A DNA stretch of 64,000 bases from Terrilactibacillus sp. S3-3 (GTDB lineage Bacteria > Bacillota > Bacilli > Bacillales > Sporolactobacillaceae): positions 1,736,001-1,800,000 of the forward strand of contig CP129291.1 of the NCBI GenBank assembly GCA_030437565.1, given 5' to 3'. Positions 39,781 to 48,286 of the stretch are shown here, one piece after another. A program made the translations under genes and the position numbers. The notes below the pieces were generated by a model. The model was not told the DNA's origin. It ran no database searches and saw only the letters and a program-made list of their open reading frames with translations. Position 1 is the first letter of the stretch, and every line of letters starts with the position of its first letter.

Positions 39781-42291
39781 TTATTGACCGCTGGTTTTTG
39801 TATTATTGCTTGTTTTCGAATTGTCGCCAGTAGATGTTGAGCCTGAGCCGCTTCCGGACGAAGTCGATCCGCTCGTTGTACTGCTGCCGTCCGACTTGCC
39901 GCCGCTGCCCGATGACGGCTTGTTCGTGTTATCGCTTCCGGTCGTGCCTGTATTCTGATTGTTTTTATTGCCTTCATTTGTACCGGAGCCCGCATTTGTT
40001 GATGATCCATTATTATTTTGATTGTTTGTGCCGTTTTGGTTTGACTGATTTCCACTATTGTTTTTGTTTTGGTTGTTGCTTTGGTTATTATTTTGGTTTT
40101 TGTTTTGGTCGTTGCTTTGTTTTTGGTTCGATGTGTCGGCACCTGATTTCGATGATTGATCATTAGTGGCGCCGCTAGGAGCCTTCGCTTTGTTTGTGTT
40201 CGTATCCTGATTCTTTTTGGTCTGGTCGCTCACCTGCGCGGATGGAGTGTTTCTGACCGCCAGTTCGCCGCCTCCAATGTTAACAACCGAGCTAGGCTGC
40301 TTAAAGTCCGCTGAACCCGTCATAAAATAGCTCATCACATCTTTAAAAATGATTTGAGAGTAGTGCTGTTCATTTTTGGCCGAGAAACGTGCCGTCGCTG
40401 CTGGTTTCTTTCTTCGTGTAACCCGTCCATACCGATGCCGTTAATTTCGTCGTATATCCAACGAACCAGGCATCGAGTGCCCCATGGCTTTGATCATAGG
40501 ACGAAATGCCGTACTGTTTGGCATAATCATCAGGAATATTTTGTGTGCCTGTTTTTCCGGCAAGCGGTACACCAGGAATATTGGCTAAGCGTCCTGTCCC
40601 TGCTGAACTGCTGACAACATCATCTTTCAGCATATCGGATACCATATAAGCCGTGTAATCGTGCATGGCCGTATATTGTTTGTGATCAAGTTCGGTTACG
40701 CTGCCGTCCGGAAAATCAATTTTTTTAACGGCGTAAGGCTGATTATAGACACCGTCGTTGCCAAAGGCCGCATAAGCACCGGCCATTTTCAGCGGTGAGG
40801 ACGCGAACGCGCCGATGCCGTAAGATTCTTTGATATCGTCAAAATTAAAGCCGAGTTTTTTCGTAAATTTCTTTTCGGTCGACTGGCCGGCGGTGGACAG
40901 CACCGTTTGCAACGTCTTGACGGCCGGCACATTTCGTGATTGGGCCAGCGCCTGGCGCATCGTCATCGTGCCCTTGTATTTTCCGTCCCAATCGCCGAAC
41001 GATTGGCCGTTCGAATAATGCCACGGTTCATCGACTACTTTTTCATTGGTCGGCCATTTCATGTATTCAATCGCCGGGCCGTAATCCATAATCGGTTTTG
41101 CTGAAGAACCGACATTGCCGTCGGCGTTCGTCCCATAGTTCCAGTTTGTACTGTCTTTATAATGACGGCCGCCGCCGATGGCGCGAATCGCACCCGTTTG
41201 CGTGTCAATAACTGAAACGCCGGCTTGAAAGTTGTTTTGCACGTTTGGAAAATTGCTGTCGTTGTTCAGGACATTTTCTACACGTTGTTGGATCGCCGTG
41301 TTAAGTGTTGTATAGATCTTCAGCCCGCCGTTATAAAATTCAGCATCCGTCAGCAATTTCTTTTGATTGACAAGTTCATGGTGGACGTAGTTGATAAAGG
41401 CGCTGTATTTTGTTTTTGCTGCTTTCAATTTATGATGGCCTTTTGTCATCTCTTTTATTGACACACTTTTTGCCTGAGACGCCTGTTCTTTCGTAATGGC
41501 GTGATTTTGCACCATGAGATCAAGGACGAGATCGCGTCTTTCCTTGGCATGAGCAGGGTGGACGAGCGGATCGTAATACCCGGGATTCCTTGTCATTGCC
41601 GCAAGCATTGCCGACTGGGCAAGCGACACATGGCTGATGCTTTTACCAAAAAACACTTCAGAAGCGGTGGCGACACCATATGTGCTGCCTTCACCAAGAT
41701 AAATTTTGTTCAGATACATCTCTAGTATTTGTTTCTTGGTATACTTTTGTTCCAATTTAATAGCAAGATAAGCTTCTTGAATCTTCCGTGTGAACGTCTT
41801 TTGCTGAGTCAGGAATGAGTTTCTAACCACTTGCTGGGTGATCGTGCTGGCACCTTCCGATTTATAGCCGTGCGTAAACTGGGCAACAGCCGCGCCGGCA
41901 ATCCGGATCGGGTCAATGCCGAAGTGCTTGTAAAACCGTGCATCTTCCGTCGATATGAAAGCGTTCTGCACGTTTAAAGGAATGGTATCAATATTTGCAT
42001 AAATCCGTTTTTCATTGCTGAAGACGGTGGTCGCGGCTTTCCCGTTATTGTCCATAATCTTCGTGGAAACCGGATCACGCAGCATATTTGGATTAAGTGC
42101 AGGCGCATTTTTTACGATTGCAAAACGGTGATCGCGCCCGCCAAAACAAAGAATAGAAAAAGGAGCAGCAAAATCACAACCAGACGTTTAAAAAAGCCGC
42201 GTTTCCCTTTCGGAGACTGCTTTCTATCCGGCTTTTCTTCGCGCTGCTGCTTGGCCTTCCGTCTTTCTAATCTTGATTTATATTCGACCAT
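39781..42291 (-). CDS. ponA: Class A penicillin-binding protein PonA (PBP1), frameshifted, with long Asn/Ser-rich tail
   Basis: Bifunctional peptidoglycan synthase. The cytosolic start MVEYKSRLERRKAKQQREEK is followed by one membrane helix (LVVILLLLFLFFVLAGAITV), the glycosyltransferase domain with FISTEDARFYKHFGIDPIRI and GASTITQQVVRNSFL, and the transpeptidase domain with SSAKP (catalytic Ser motif SAKP), SxN as SRN and KTGT in AGKTGTQN. The last 150 residues are low-complexity N, Q, S, G and T. Frames change near 42100 and 40365. Length about 830 residues. ATG 42291 follows TAGGATTTGATC. It forms a pair with recU upstream, as in B. subtilis. Confidence 0.93.
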
Positions 42292-42367
42292 GATCAAATC
42301 CTACCTTTCCAGACAACAAATCTCAATCAATTATACTATTCGCTTGGCAAACATGAATATGACCAAG

Positions 42368-42967
42368 TCACAAGTATACATCATTTACGACACGAAGGTA
42401 ATCAATTCTGGGTAAAATTTTTTGGGGAATCAGAAAACCCTCCTTTAGTATGACTTTTTTAGGAATCGATTTTCTTCCTCCGGCCGCTTGTTTTTCCCAG
42501 TAGTGAATCAAAACATCTGCATCGAGCAGAAAGACTTCATTTGTATGGGTGAACTTGATAATCACAAAACCAATACCGCCGTGTTTTTTTATTCTCTTCA
42601 TATGTATCACTTGGTGCGCGTGGTTTTTCAAGGGCAGCAGCGTTTCATGATGAGTCTCCTTTGCTTCGAAATCCACGTATTTTCCGCGATAGATGCCGTT
42701 GTAATCGGTCGTCGATGCTTTTCTAAAATAGGCCTCGGTGATTTTTGCCGCGCTCCGTTTAGGATAATCGACATTCACAATCTGAACGGGCGTCGGCTTT
42801 TTATAAATGACGGCAATATCTTCTTCAAGATAGTAGCGATTGGTAATATTTAAATCTTCTTCAAGCGTCATCCCACGGTTTCCATAGTTAGCGGATTGAT
42901 TTTGGCACTGTTTTGCAGCCTTATCGGTCTCTTTATAGGGTTTACCATTCGGATAAAAAATGGTCAA
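42368..42967 (-). CDS. recU: Holliday junction resolvase RecU
   Basis: Intact 199-residue nuclease that cuts Holliday junctions in recombination and chromosome segregation. It starts MTIFYPNGKPYKETDKAAKQ; motifs include ANYGNRGMTLEEDLNITNRY, the metal-binding TTDYNGIYRGKYVDFEAKET (Asp, Glu, Lys of the nuclease core) and HGGIGFVIIKFTHTNEVFLL. The start is TTG at 42967 with GAAGGGAG nine bases upstream. It is the first gene of the recU-ponA operon. Confidence 0.94.
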   Translation of the reverse strand: MTIFYPNGKPYKETDKAAKQCQNQSANYGNRGMTLEEDLNITNRYYLEEDIAVIYKKPTPVQIVNVDYPKRSAAKITEAYFRKASTTDYNGIYRGKYVDFEAKETHHETLLPLKNHAHQVIHMKRIKKHGGIGFVIIKFTHTNEVFLLDADVLIHYWEKQAAGGRKSIPKKVILKEGFLIPQKILPRIDYLRVVNDVYL

Positions 42968-43272
42968 GTAAAAAAACTCCCTTCAATGGGCGGATGCCCA
43001 AATTGCTTCTGTTACAGAAAGTACGGCGGGCGCCGCGAGATCCTCCGTTCATCCAAAGATCATTACAGCCGGCAATCCTTTATAGTATAACAAAAAACAG
43101 GCAGACTGCCGTAGTTTTAACACGGCTAAATACAATTTGCTGTCGAAATGACAAATAAAATTAAGAACGAGCACTTTCTTTGCGGAACGGGCACTTCTTT
43201 TGTCAAGCGGGAAGGGAATGCGCAGCCGGCAAAGAATGATTTAAGGACAATAAAAAGAAAGAAGGGGAAAAA
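42968..43272. other. Divergent intergenic region between recU and an unknown gene
   Basis: Carries the recU ribosome site and, for the minus strand, a TATACT box (revcomp of 43083-43088) that may be its -10. The plus strand side ends with AAGAAGGGG before the next ATG. No gene. Confidence 0.35.
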
Positions 43273-43695
43273 ATGCGAGCACAAGTTCAGCAAACGGAGA
43301 ATCGGCACAGTACGGCGGATACTGCCGGCATTTCGAAAGAAGATTTGGACTTTAAAATTGATTTTCTTACTTTGAAAATTGAGCAAATTGAGCGGAAAAT
43401 GGCTAATAAGGCGGATGATGTGATCTCCATTCAGGTCCTGCAGCATCGCCGCGAACTGGATGACATTTATCAGACGATCGAGCACATTGATGAACAAATC
43501 AGAAACATCGATCACGAACTGTCCGACTTTTCGAAGATGCATCATTTAAATGTCTCCGCTCCGGGTCCAGAAAAGGGCGTAAATAATCGGACCGCCATTC
43601 GGTTCGGAAAACAGGTGCCGAAATTTAATGCCCTGCAGCGGCAAACAGGGAGGGTCGCTGCCCGAACAAGCATCTGTCACATTCACCTCATCTGA
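43273..43695 (+). CDS. Coiled-coil protein of unknown function
   Basis: 140 residues, starting MRAQVQQTENRHSTADTAGI after AAGAAGGGG. Residues 25-95 form a strong coiled coil (DLDFKIDFLTLKIEQIERKM, HRRELDDIYQTIEHIDEQIR). The last 45 residues have an odd, basic composition and may be out of frame. I do not recognise the family. It lies between recU and yppE on the plus strand, where B. subtilis has small ypp genes. Confidence 0.5.
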   Translation: MRAQVQQTENRHSTADTAGISKEDLDFKIDFLTLKIEQIERKMANKADDVISIQVLQHRRELDDIYQTIEHIDEQIRNIDHELSDFSKMHHLNVSAPGPEKGVNNRTAIRFGKQVPKFNALQRQTGRVAARTSICHIHLI

Positions 43696-43769
43696 AACAT
43701 GCAGCCGCCAAAAAAAGGCGGGGCATGTTAAAATAGAGACAGGCACGTTAGTTTTTTGAGGTGACAAAA

Positions 43770-44123
43770 ATGGATGCACATCATTATCGTCGTTTGCATA
43801 ATTTAACCGAGTTATTACGGGAAAAAAATCGAATGGCGCACGATCAGTTTGTTGATCGAACAAGAAAAGAAGGTTATGAAACAAATTTTTATGAAGAGGT
43901 CAAACCGTTTGCCGATGACGTTCAACAGCTTGTCGATGATTGGAAGCCGCTTGCGCTTGCCTGGATTAAAGAGCGGCGGCCTCAATATCTTTTCCCGCAG
44001 CAAATTAATGATACGTCCGACAATTTGACAATCATTGCGGTTACAGCCTTTCAAAAAGACACACGCCGGCGCAGATTTTTAGAAACGATCAAATCGATTG
44101 ATTATGTTTTAAACAGTATCTAG
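43770..44123 (+). CDS. yppE: DUF1798 protein YppE
   Basis: Intact all-helical protein of 117 residues with unknown role. It starts MDAHHYRRLHNLTELLREKN and contains EVKPFADDVQQLVDDWKPLA, ERRPQYLFPQQINDTSDNL and the C-terminal FQKDTRRRRFLETIKSIDYV, the DUF1798 pattern. The ATG at 43770 follows TGAGGTGACAAAA. Same neighbourhood as in B. subtilis, close to recU-ponA. Confidence 0.8.
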   Translation: MDAHHYRRLHNLTELLREKNRMAHDQFVDRTRKEGYETNFYEEVKPFADDVQQLVDDWKPLALAWIKERRPQYLFPQQINDTSDNLTIIAVTAFQKDTRRRRFLETIKSIDYVLNSI

Positions 44124-44148
44124 AACAGCTGACGGACTGACCGGCGCT

Positions 44149-44363
44149 TTAAAAGTTTTTGAAAAAAGCAATCAGGATGAAAATAAAGTAAGGGATTCCC
44201 AGAAACAGAATCATTTTAAACATGATCGATGTGATTTTTTCAAGCAGCACTTCCGCCGACAAACGCTGGATACTTAGCATTCGTTTTTTTCTATCCGGCG
44301 GCCGAGGCCGGCTGCCTTTTCAATTGTTCTTGCTTTTAGAATTTGTTCGCTCACTTTTTCCAT
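44149..44363 (-). CDS. Small membrane protein of unknown function, frameshifted
   Basis: About 71 residues. It starts MEKVSEQILKARTIEKAAGL after GGGAGGTCCGATAA; the frame breaks at a T run near 44285, and the rest reads LSIQRLSAEVLLEKITSIMF then a hydrophobic helix KMILFLGIPYFIFILIAFFK. It could be a single-pass or re-entrant protein. No family is recognised. Confidence 0.5.
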
Positions 44364-44516
44364 TTATCGGACCTCCCGGTATGGTTTGTTGATTCTATCT
44401 TATGGCTTGTCCACGCGATATAGACCAATAAAAATTGTCCGGAGCTGCCGGAGAAAAAAGAGCGCTTATTAAATTCAAAAACAATCGGAATGAAAGAGAC
44501 TTAGGACGGCTGTCCC

Positions 44517-44540
44517 GCTTGCCAATCGGCAAGTTTTTTT
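44517..44540 (+). terminator. Terminator-like hairpin on the plus strand
   Basis: CTTGCC and GGCAAG pair around AATC and are followed by seven T. The nearest plus-strand gene upstream is yppE, 390 bases away. Confidence 0.5.
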
Positions 44541-44553
44541 ATTGCCTTAGACG

Positions 44554-45125
44554 TCACCTTTCGATCATGTCTTTTTTTATTTGGTCGAGCGTTTTTCCGC
44601 CCCAATCGGCCATTCCTTGTCCTTCAAGAGATGGATGGTTCGTCCGCCGTAAATCGGATAGACCGCTTGAAATCCGCCATTCAACGCGTAAAAAGCTGTA
44701 TGAGAAATCTTTTTGAGACACAGGACATAATTACCGTCTGCCAGCGGTCCGGTATATATTAAATTGAGGGGATCGCGCGGCCTTGGCAGCGGCTCGATAC
44801 CGGTCGTCAGCAATTGGACGGGGGGAAGCGGCGTCCCTTTAAAAGTTTGTTTCACCGTCAGCCGCTGAACATAATTATATAAATGCTGATTGGCGCTAAG
44901 AGCCGTGTGAGTGTCAACTTTTCTCCAGCTTGGCGGAACAACTGCTTCAACGATCACATCCGATGTACGGATAAGCTCGGCCGTATTTTCAATTTTGTGC
45001 GTTTTAATAATCAGTTTGGAGAGATCTGTTTGTGCATGAACGGGGTAAGTGCCGGCGACAAAGAAAAAGATCATCGTTAACAGCAGACTGGCTGTCCTTT
45101 TTCGTGCGGTAGTATGGTTCATCAT
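44554..45125 (-). CDS. Secreted protein of unknown function, frameshifted at the end
   Basis: About 190 residues. The N-terminus is a signal peptide with cleavage expected after VHA in FFFVAGTYPVHAQTD. The mature part has ELIRTSDVIVEAVVPPSWRK, RLTVKQTFKGTPLPPVQLLT and TGPLADGNYVLCLKK, a beta-rich pattern I cannot place. A frame change near 44620 restores the tail GQGMADWGGKTLDQIKKDMI. Start ATG-ATG at 45125 follows GGAGGCACA. It lies downstream of the gerP cluster on the same strand but separated by a terminator. Confidence 0.6.
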
Positions 45126-45171
45126 TGTGCCTCCATCATGGAATACGTTTATTATGGCAAAATCAACCTTT

Positions 45172-45210
45172 TTTTATTAAAATAAAGACTCCTTCTTAAG
45201 CAGAAGGAGC
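45172..45210 (-). terminator. Terminator at the end of the gerP cluster
   Basis: On the minus strand CTCCTTCT pairs with AGAAGGAG around GCTTA, followed by a T-rich stretch (TCTTTATTTTAAT). It overlaps the stop of the gerPB-like gene. Confidence 0.7.
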
Positions 45211-45408
45211 CGGCAGCCGCACGTAAAGCGGCGGACCATCGGGTTCTGTCAGAAGCGGCGGGCAGGCATCGGTAAATCCACCGCTATTGAACAAGTTGGA
45301 AATCGGCTTAATGATCCCGGCGCTGCCGATTTGGAAGACCGAGGAATTGGTTAAGCCGGTGATTTTAATTTGATGAATGCGGATGGTTTGATTAATATAC
45401 ATATTCAC
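45196..45408 (-). CDS. gerPB: GerPB-like spore germination protein
   Basis: Short coat-associated protein, about 70 residues: MNMYINQTIRIHQIKITGLT then SSVFQIGSAGIIKPISNLFN and a Pro-rich end YVRLPAPSA. The pattern YINQTIRI...SSVFQIGSAG is that of GerPB. GerP proteins help small germinants pass through the coat to the receptors. The GTG at 45408 follows GGGGGTGAAGACC. It is last in the cluster instead of second as in B. subtilis. Confidence 0.75.
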   Translation of the reverse strand: MNMYINQTIRIHQIKITGLTNSSVFQIGSAGIIKPISNLFNSGGFTDACPPLLTEPDGPPLYVRLPAPSA

Positions 45409-45424
45409 GGTCTTCACCCCCACG

Positions 45425-45647
45425 TCAGTTGCCTGCAAGGTTTGATCCATCGAAGCCGTCGGCATCCAAAGTATTGGTACTGCTGACTCCGTTGTTTATT
45501 TGCAGAAAGTCTCCTGTATTAAAGGAACCGGACCCCGCATAGCTCTTGTTGGCGCTTTTTGGTGAAATATTTAAAGTATCTCCAACGTTTAAAAACGCCG
45601 CCGCTGTTGATCGCATCTATTTTGATAGGTCCTGCTATCGAAGGCAT
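45425..45647 (-). CDS. GerPA/GerPF-type spore germination protein, frameshifted
   Basis: About 73 residues of the gerPA/PF family: MPSIAGPIKIDAINSGGVF, then after a frame change near 45592 VGDTLNISPKSANKSYAGSG, SFNTGDFLQINNGVSSTNTL. A and F paralogues are too alike to separate from memory; position after gerPE suggests F, motif details suggest A. The ATG at 45647 has AGAGGATGATTTATC upstream. Confidence 0.7.
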
Positions 45648-45811
45648 GATAAATCATCCTCTTTAAGCTTTTTCTGTTTTTGCAACAACAAGGTTGCGGA
45701 CGCTTTTTTGCGGTATTTTCTAGACGATTTTGCCAAAAATGAGACTCGTTATATTAACATCGACTTTTGGCCGGCGCTATCCGGAAAGAATTCCCGTCTC
45801 AGATAGCAGCG

Positions 45812-46276
45812 TTAAAGGGGCGCTTCAGGGAAAAAAGAAGGTGCTTCAATCTCCTCAATCTCTTCGCCTTGAATACTGACAATGGATTCCGAGGGTCCAT
45901 CGCAAGGATGATTCCATTCCCGCACATTTTTAACTTTTGCCGTTGTATGCACATGATTGGTAGAACCAATGTGGACGATGGCGGAAGTGGATGCCCCCGT
46001 AATTTTCAATAAACCGACTTTGATATCGGATTCCCTGTTGTCGGCGGTCATGAACAGGGGCTCATAAATGTTCGTTTCAAGCAAAGGTTTGGAAAATAAA
46101 CCCTCATTGTCAAGCGGAAGAAGATCGGTTTCACCATAACAAGGATATTTTCGCTGAACAGCTAAAACCTGGCAGCCGGGATACAGTTCAAAACTGTCGC
46201 CAATTTCTAAAATAGAGCCAATAACCATCGATGTGATTCTGATCTCATTTACCCAGGATGTTCGTTCGTATGTCAT
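45812..46276 (-). CDS. gerPE: GerPE-like spore germination protein
   Basis: Intact, 154 residues. It starts MTYERTSWVNEIRITSMVIG and has ILEIGDSFELYPGCQVLAVQ and TSAIVHIGSTNHVHTTAKVK, matching GerPE. The ATG at 46276 follows GAGGTGACGGC, which overlaps the gerPD stop; an upstream extension of the frame to 46378 overlaps gerPD and lacks a site. Expected in the coat. Confidence 0.8.
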   Translation of the reverse strand: MTYERTSWVNEIRITSMVIGSILEIGDSFELYPGCQVLAVQRKYPCYGETDLLPLDNEGLFSKPLLETNIYEPLFMTADNRESDIKVGLLKITGASTSAIVHIGSTNHVHTTAKVKNVREWNHPCDGPSESIVSIQGEEIEEIEAPSFFPEAPL

Positions 46277-46280
46277 GCCG

Positions 46281-46460
46281 TCACCTCGCAGGAGCCAGTG
46301 GGACAAGCGGTCTGATAATGACCGACTCAGGCGGTGTGTCAAAAACGGAGGATGCGCCGATGGTATTGGCATCGCCAATCAAAAGGACTGATGACGTCGA
46401 AATCCCGATAATATAAATTTGATTAACGGTTAGTTCTTTATTGATGACTGAAAAATGCAC
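46281..46460 (-). CDS. gerPD: GerPD-like spore germination protein
   Basis: Intact, 59 residues: MHFSVINKELTVNQIYIIGI, SSVLLIGDANTIGASSVFDT, then PPESVIIRPLVPLAPAR, the GerPD layout with its Pro-rich end. Starts with GTG at 46460, with AAGGAGG seven bases upstream inside the end of gerPC. It overlaps neither neighbour but sits within a few bases of both. Confidence 0.85.
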   Translation of the reverse strand: MHFSVINKELTVNQIYIIGISTSSVLLIGDANTIGASSVFDTPPESVIIRPLVPLAPAR

Positions 46461-46463
46461 GGC

Positions 46464-47081
46464 TCAGCCTCCTTTTTGTCTGGGCAGGTGATCGAAGAAT
46501 AAATGGAAGGCTTTTCTGATATCTTCAATCACTTTTTGATTGACATCTTGCATCATTTGCTCTTCATTTTGATTTTCAGGATTCTCCGATTGATACTTTT
46601 TTAAATAATAAGCTGCGCGCGGAGGGAGCTGCTTATGAATATCATTGAGAATAAGCTGACGGTACTGGTCATCCAGCGGATAATGCCGCTCGTTTTCTAT
46701 CTGCATTAAATCTTGTATCGCGTTATTCTGTAAATAGTCTTTCCATAACGTCTCAAGCCTTTCTAATTGTCTCGTTGGCTCGTTTTCGCGTCTCACGTCG
46801 GCATGAACAGTTTGGTCAGTCACCATAAAATCGCTCAGTTCGCCATCTTCTGTTTTTGGACTCAGTCCAATGTTCAATGTTCCCTCAAGGGTATCGATTT
46901 TAAGCTGGTCAAAAGAATAATTGACGGTTGTGGGCCGATTGTCATGGGCCTCTTTCAACGATTGCTTGAGGCTGTTCACGGTCTCTTCTAAATGCCGAAT
47001 ACGTTCATCCTGGCTAACCAGCAAACGGTTGATTTGAGCCAAAGCCTGAAGCGGGTAAGCAGGCTGCTGATAAGGGTTCAC
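46464..47081 (-). CDS. gerPC: GerPC-like spore germination protein
   Basis: Intact, about 205 residues. The start region NPYQQPAYPLQALAQINRLL is followed by a coiled coil (QDERIRHLEETVNSLKQSLK), a beta part with TVNYSFDQLKIDTLEGTLNI and a helical end with EDIRKAFHLFFDHLPRQKGG. This is the GerPC pattern. The GTG at 47081 has GAGGTG six bases upstream; a GTG at 47090 in frame is less well placed. Confidence 0.85.
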   Translation of the reverse strand: MNPYQQPAYPLQALAQINRLLVSQDERIRHLEETVNSLKQSLKEAHDNRPTTVNYSFDQLKIDTLEGTLNIGLSPKTEDGELSDFMVTDQTVHADVRRENEPTRQLERLETLWKDYLQNNAIQDLMQIENERHYPLDDQYRQLILNDIHKQLPPRAAYYLKKYQSENPENQNEEQMMQDVNQKVIEDIRKAFHLFFDHLPRQKGG

Positions 47082-47156
47082 GGCGGCCACCTCGAATCAT
47101 TAAAATGTCTTATCTATAAATTATGCAATAATAGGCCAAAACGCCACCCTGTACGA

Positions 47157-47378
47157 TTAAAGAACGGATGAAATTAATTGATCGTAGGTGTCCATATCAT
47201 TTGTGTTAGTGGTATTATAGTGATTGAAAGTTGTCACTTCCGGTCCGGTGTTAAAAGAGCCGGAGCCGGAAAACGTCTTTGCCTCAGCATAAGGCGCTGC
47301 TCGGTAGACGTCACCGATGTTGAATACTGAACTGCTGGATAGAATGTTGACTTTAACCATTCCAACGATTGCCGGCAT
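47157..47378 (-). CDS. GerPA/GerPF-type spore germination protein, first in the cluster
   Basis: Intact, 73 residues: MPAIVGMVKVNILSSSSVFN, IGDVYRAAPYAEAKTFSGSG, SFNTGPEVTTFNHYNTTNTN. It belongs to the same family as the gene at 45425 but is diverged at the end. The ATG at 47378 is preferred over 47399 because AAGGTGA lies seven bases before it. It occupies the gerPA position; no gerPB follows, and gerPC comes next. Confidence 0.75.
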   Translation of the reverse strand: MPAIVGMVKVNILSSSSVFNIGDVYRAAPYAEAKTFSGSGSFNTGPEVTTFNHYNTTNTNDMDTYDQLISSVL

Positions 47379-47633
47379 ATTCGATTCACCTTCATTCATT
47401 TTGAAAAAGCTATGATCTCATGGTTAAAAAGTTTCCTTTTTATTCTATGCGAAAGCGGCGGGGTTTGACCCAGGCCATTTACTTTTTTGTGGATACATCT
47501 CTATTAGATGAGGAGAATGTTTCATTAGGCAATTGAATGAAAGACAGATTCATGGCAGCGAGCGGCGAATCTAGCGAAGACTTTTCTTATTCGCCGATTT
47601 ATCCTGCGGGAAGGATGGATGGAGGTTGTATAT

Positions 47634-47819
47634 ATGATGAATCTTTTTACCGGCTTTTTTCAGCTCGTCAGCCTTGCTTCGATTGTTTTGCTTGTGTTTG
47701 TGGTGGTCTATTTTTTTAAACTCGTACAAAATGTCCAGAAAATTAGCAACCAGAATGAAAAATTATTACGGATTGTAGAGGAACTGAACGAAAAGGTGAA
47801 AGAAAAAGAGATGGACTGA
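47634..47819 (+). CDS. Small single-pass membrane protein (DUF4083-like)
   Basis: 61 residues: a membrane helix LFTGFFQLVSLASIVLLVFV followed by a charged coiled coil (VQKISNQNEKLLRIVEELNE). GGAGG lies eight bases before the ATG at 47634. The arrangement resembles DUF4083 proteins; role unknown. Confidence 0.55.
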   Translation: MMNLFTGFFQLVSLASIVLLVFVVVYFFKLVQNVQKISNQNEKLLRIVEELNEKVKEKEMD

Positions 47820-47879
47820 ACTCGGGGCATATGTCAAATCGGGGCGTATCGTCAATAAGTGATTGACAGCCCCGATTTA

Positions 47880-48131
47880 CTAATTCTGCTTATTTTCGTA
47901 TTCCGCCCGTTTTTGGAAAGCCAGTTCATCCTCGATCAGACCGCAGGTTGCGCATTGCACTTTGCGCTCCGGTCCTTGGTAAGCCAGATGAAAAGGATCG
48001 AGCTGTCCGGTTGTAAATTCTTCCACGACTTCGCCGCTTAATGGATCCAGTTTGACCGGACGCGCGACTTGCTCAATGATGTTGAAACGTGTTTTATTGG
48101 TTTTGCAGTTGGGACATAAATAAGGAGACAT
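47880..48131 (-). CDS. Zinc-ribbon protein of unknown function
   Basis: 83 residues starting [20 protein letters not shown], with a first CxxC (CPNC) and a second (CATC) in [18 protein letters not shown], so a single zinc ribbon is likely. The middle [20 protein letters not shown] is beta-like. The ATG at 48131 follows GGAGGTGTATAAAG; a longer frame to 48266 lacks a site. Neighbours give no clue. Confidence 0.6.
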   Translation of the reverse strand: MSPYLCPNCKTNKTRFNIIEQVARPVKLDPLSGEVVEEFTTGQLDPFHLAYQGPERKVQCATCGLIEDELAFQKRAEYENKQN

Positions 48132-48215
48132 CTTTATACACCTCCATAATGAGTTTGCGGCATCCTCGGGGCATTTATGCATCGACGAGACTCTGGAGAC
48201 AAAAGCCAAAATTGA

Positions 48216-48246
48216 CAAGAGCAGGCGCGAATAGCGCCTGCTCTTG
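48216..48246 (-). terminator. Perfect hairpin downstream of kdsC
   Basis: CAAGAGCAGGCGC (48216-48228) and GCGCCTGCTCTTG (48234-48246) pair fully around GAATA. On the minus strand it lies 36 bases beyond the kdsC stop and is followed by TCAATTTTGG, so it probably ends the kds transcript. Confidence 0.7.
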
Positions 48247-48260
48247 CGGCAGAAGGAAAC

Positions 48261-48286
48261 CCCCACGATTGAAGTTTCACTTTATT
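48261..48286 (+). repeat. Dispersed repeat copy C at the 3' end of kdsC
   Basis: CCCCACGATTGAAGTTTCAC then TTTATT. Compared with copy A it lacks TG after CCCAC and otherwise matches over GATTGAAGTTTCACTTTATT. The last bases overlap the kdsC stop codon. Confidence 0.65.

Noticed and set aside
40000-40160. CRISPR-like array in the repetitive ponA tail
   Set aside because: The repeats are short, irregular codon repeats for Asn/Gln inside a reading frame, without equal spacers.
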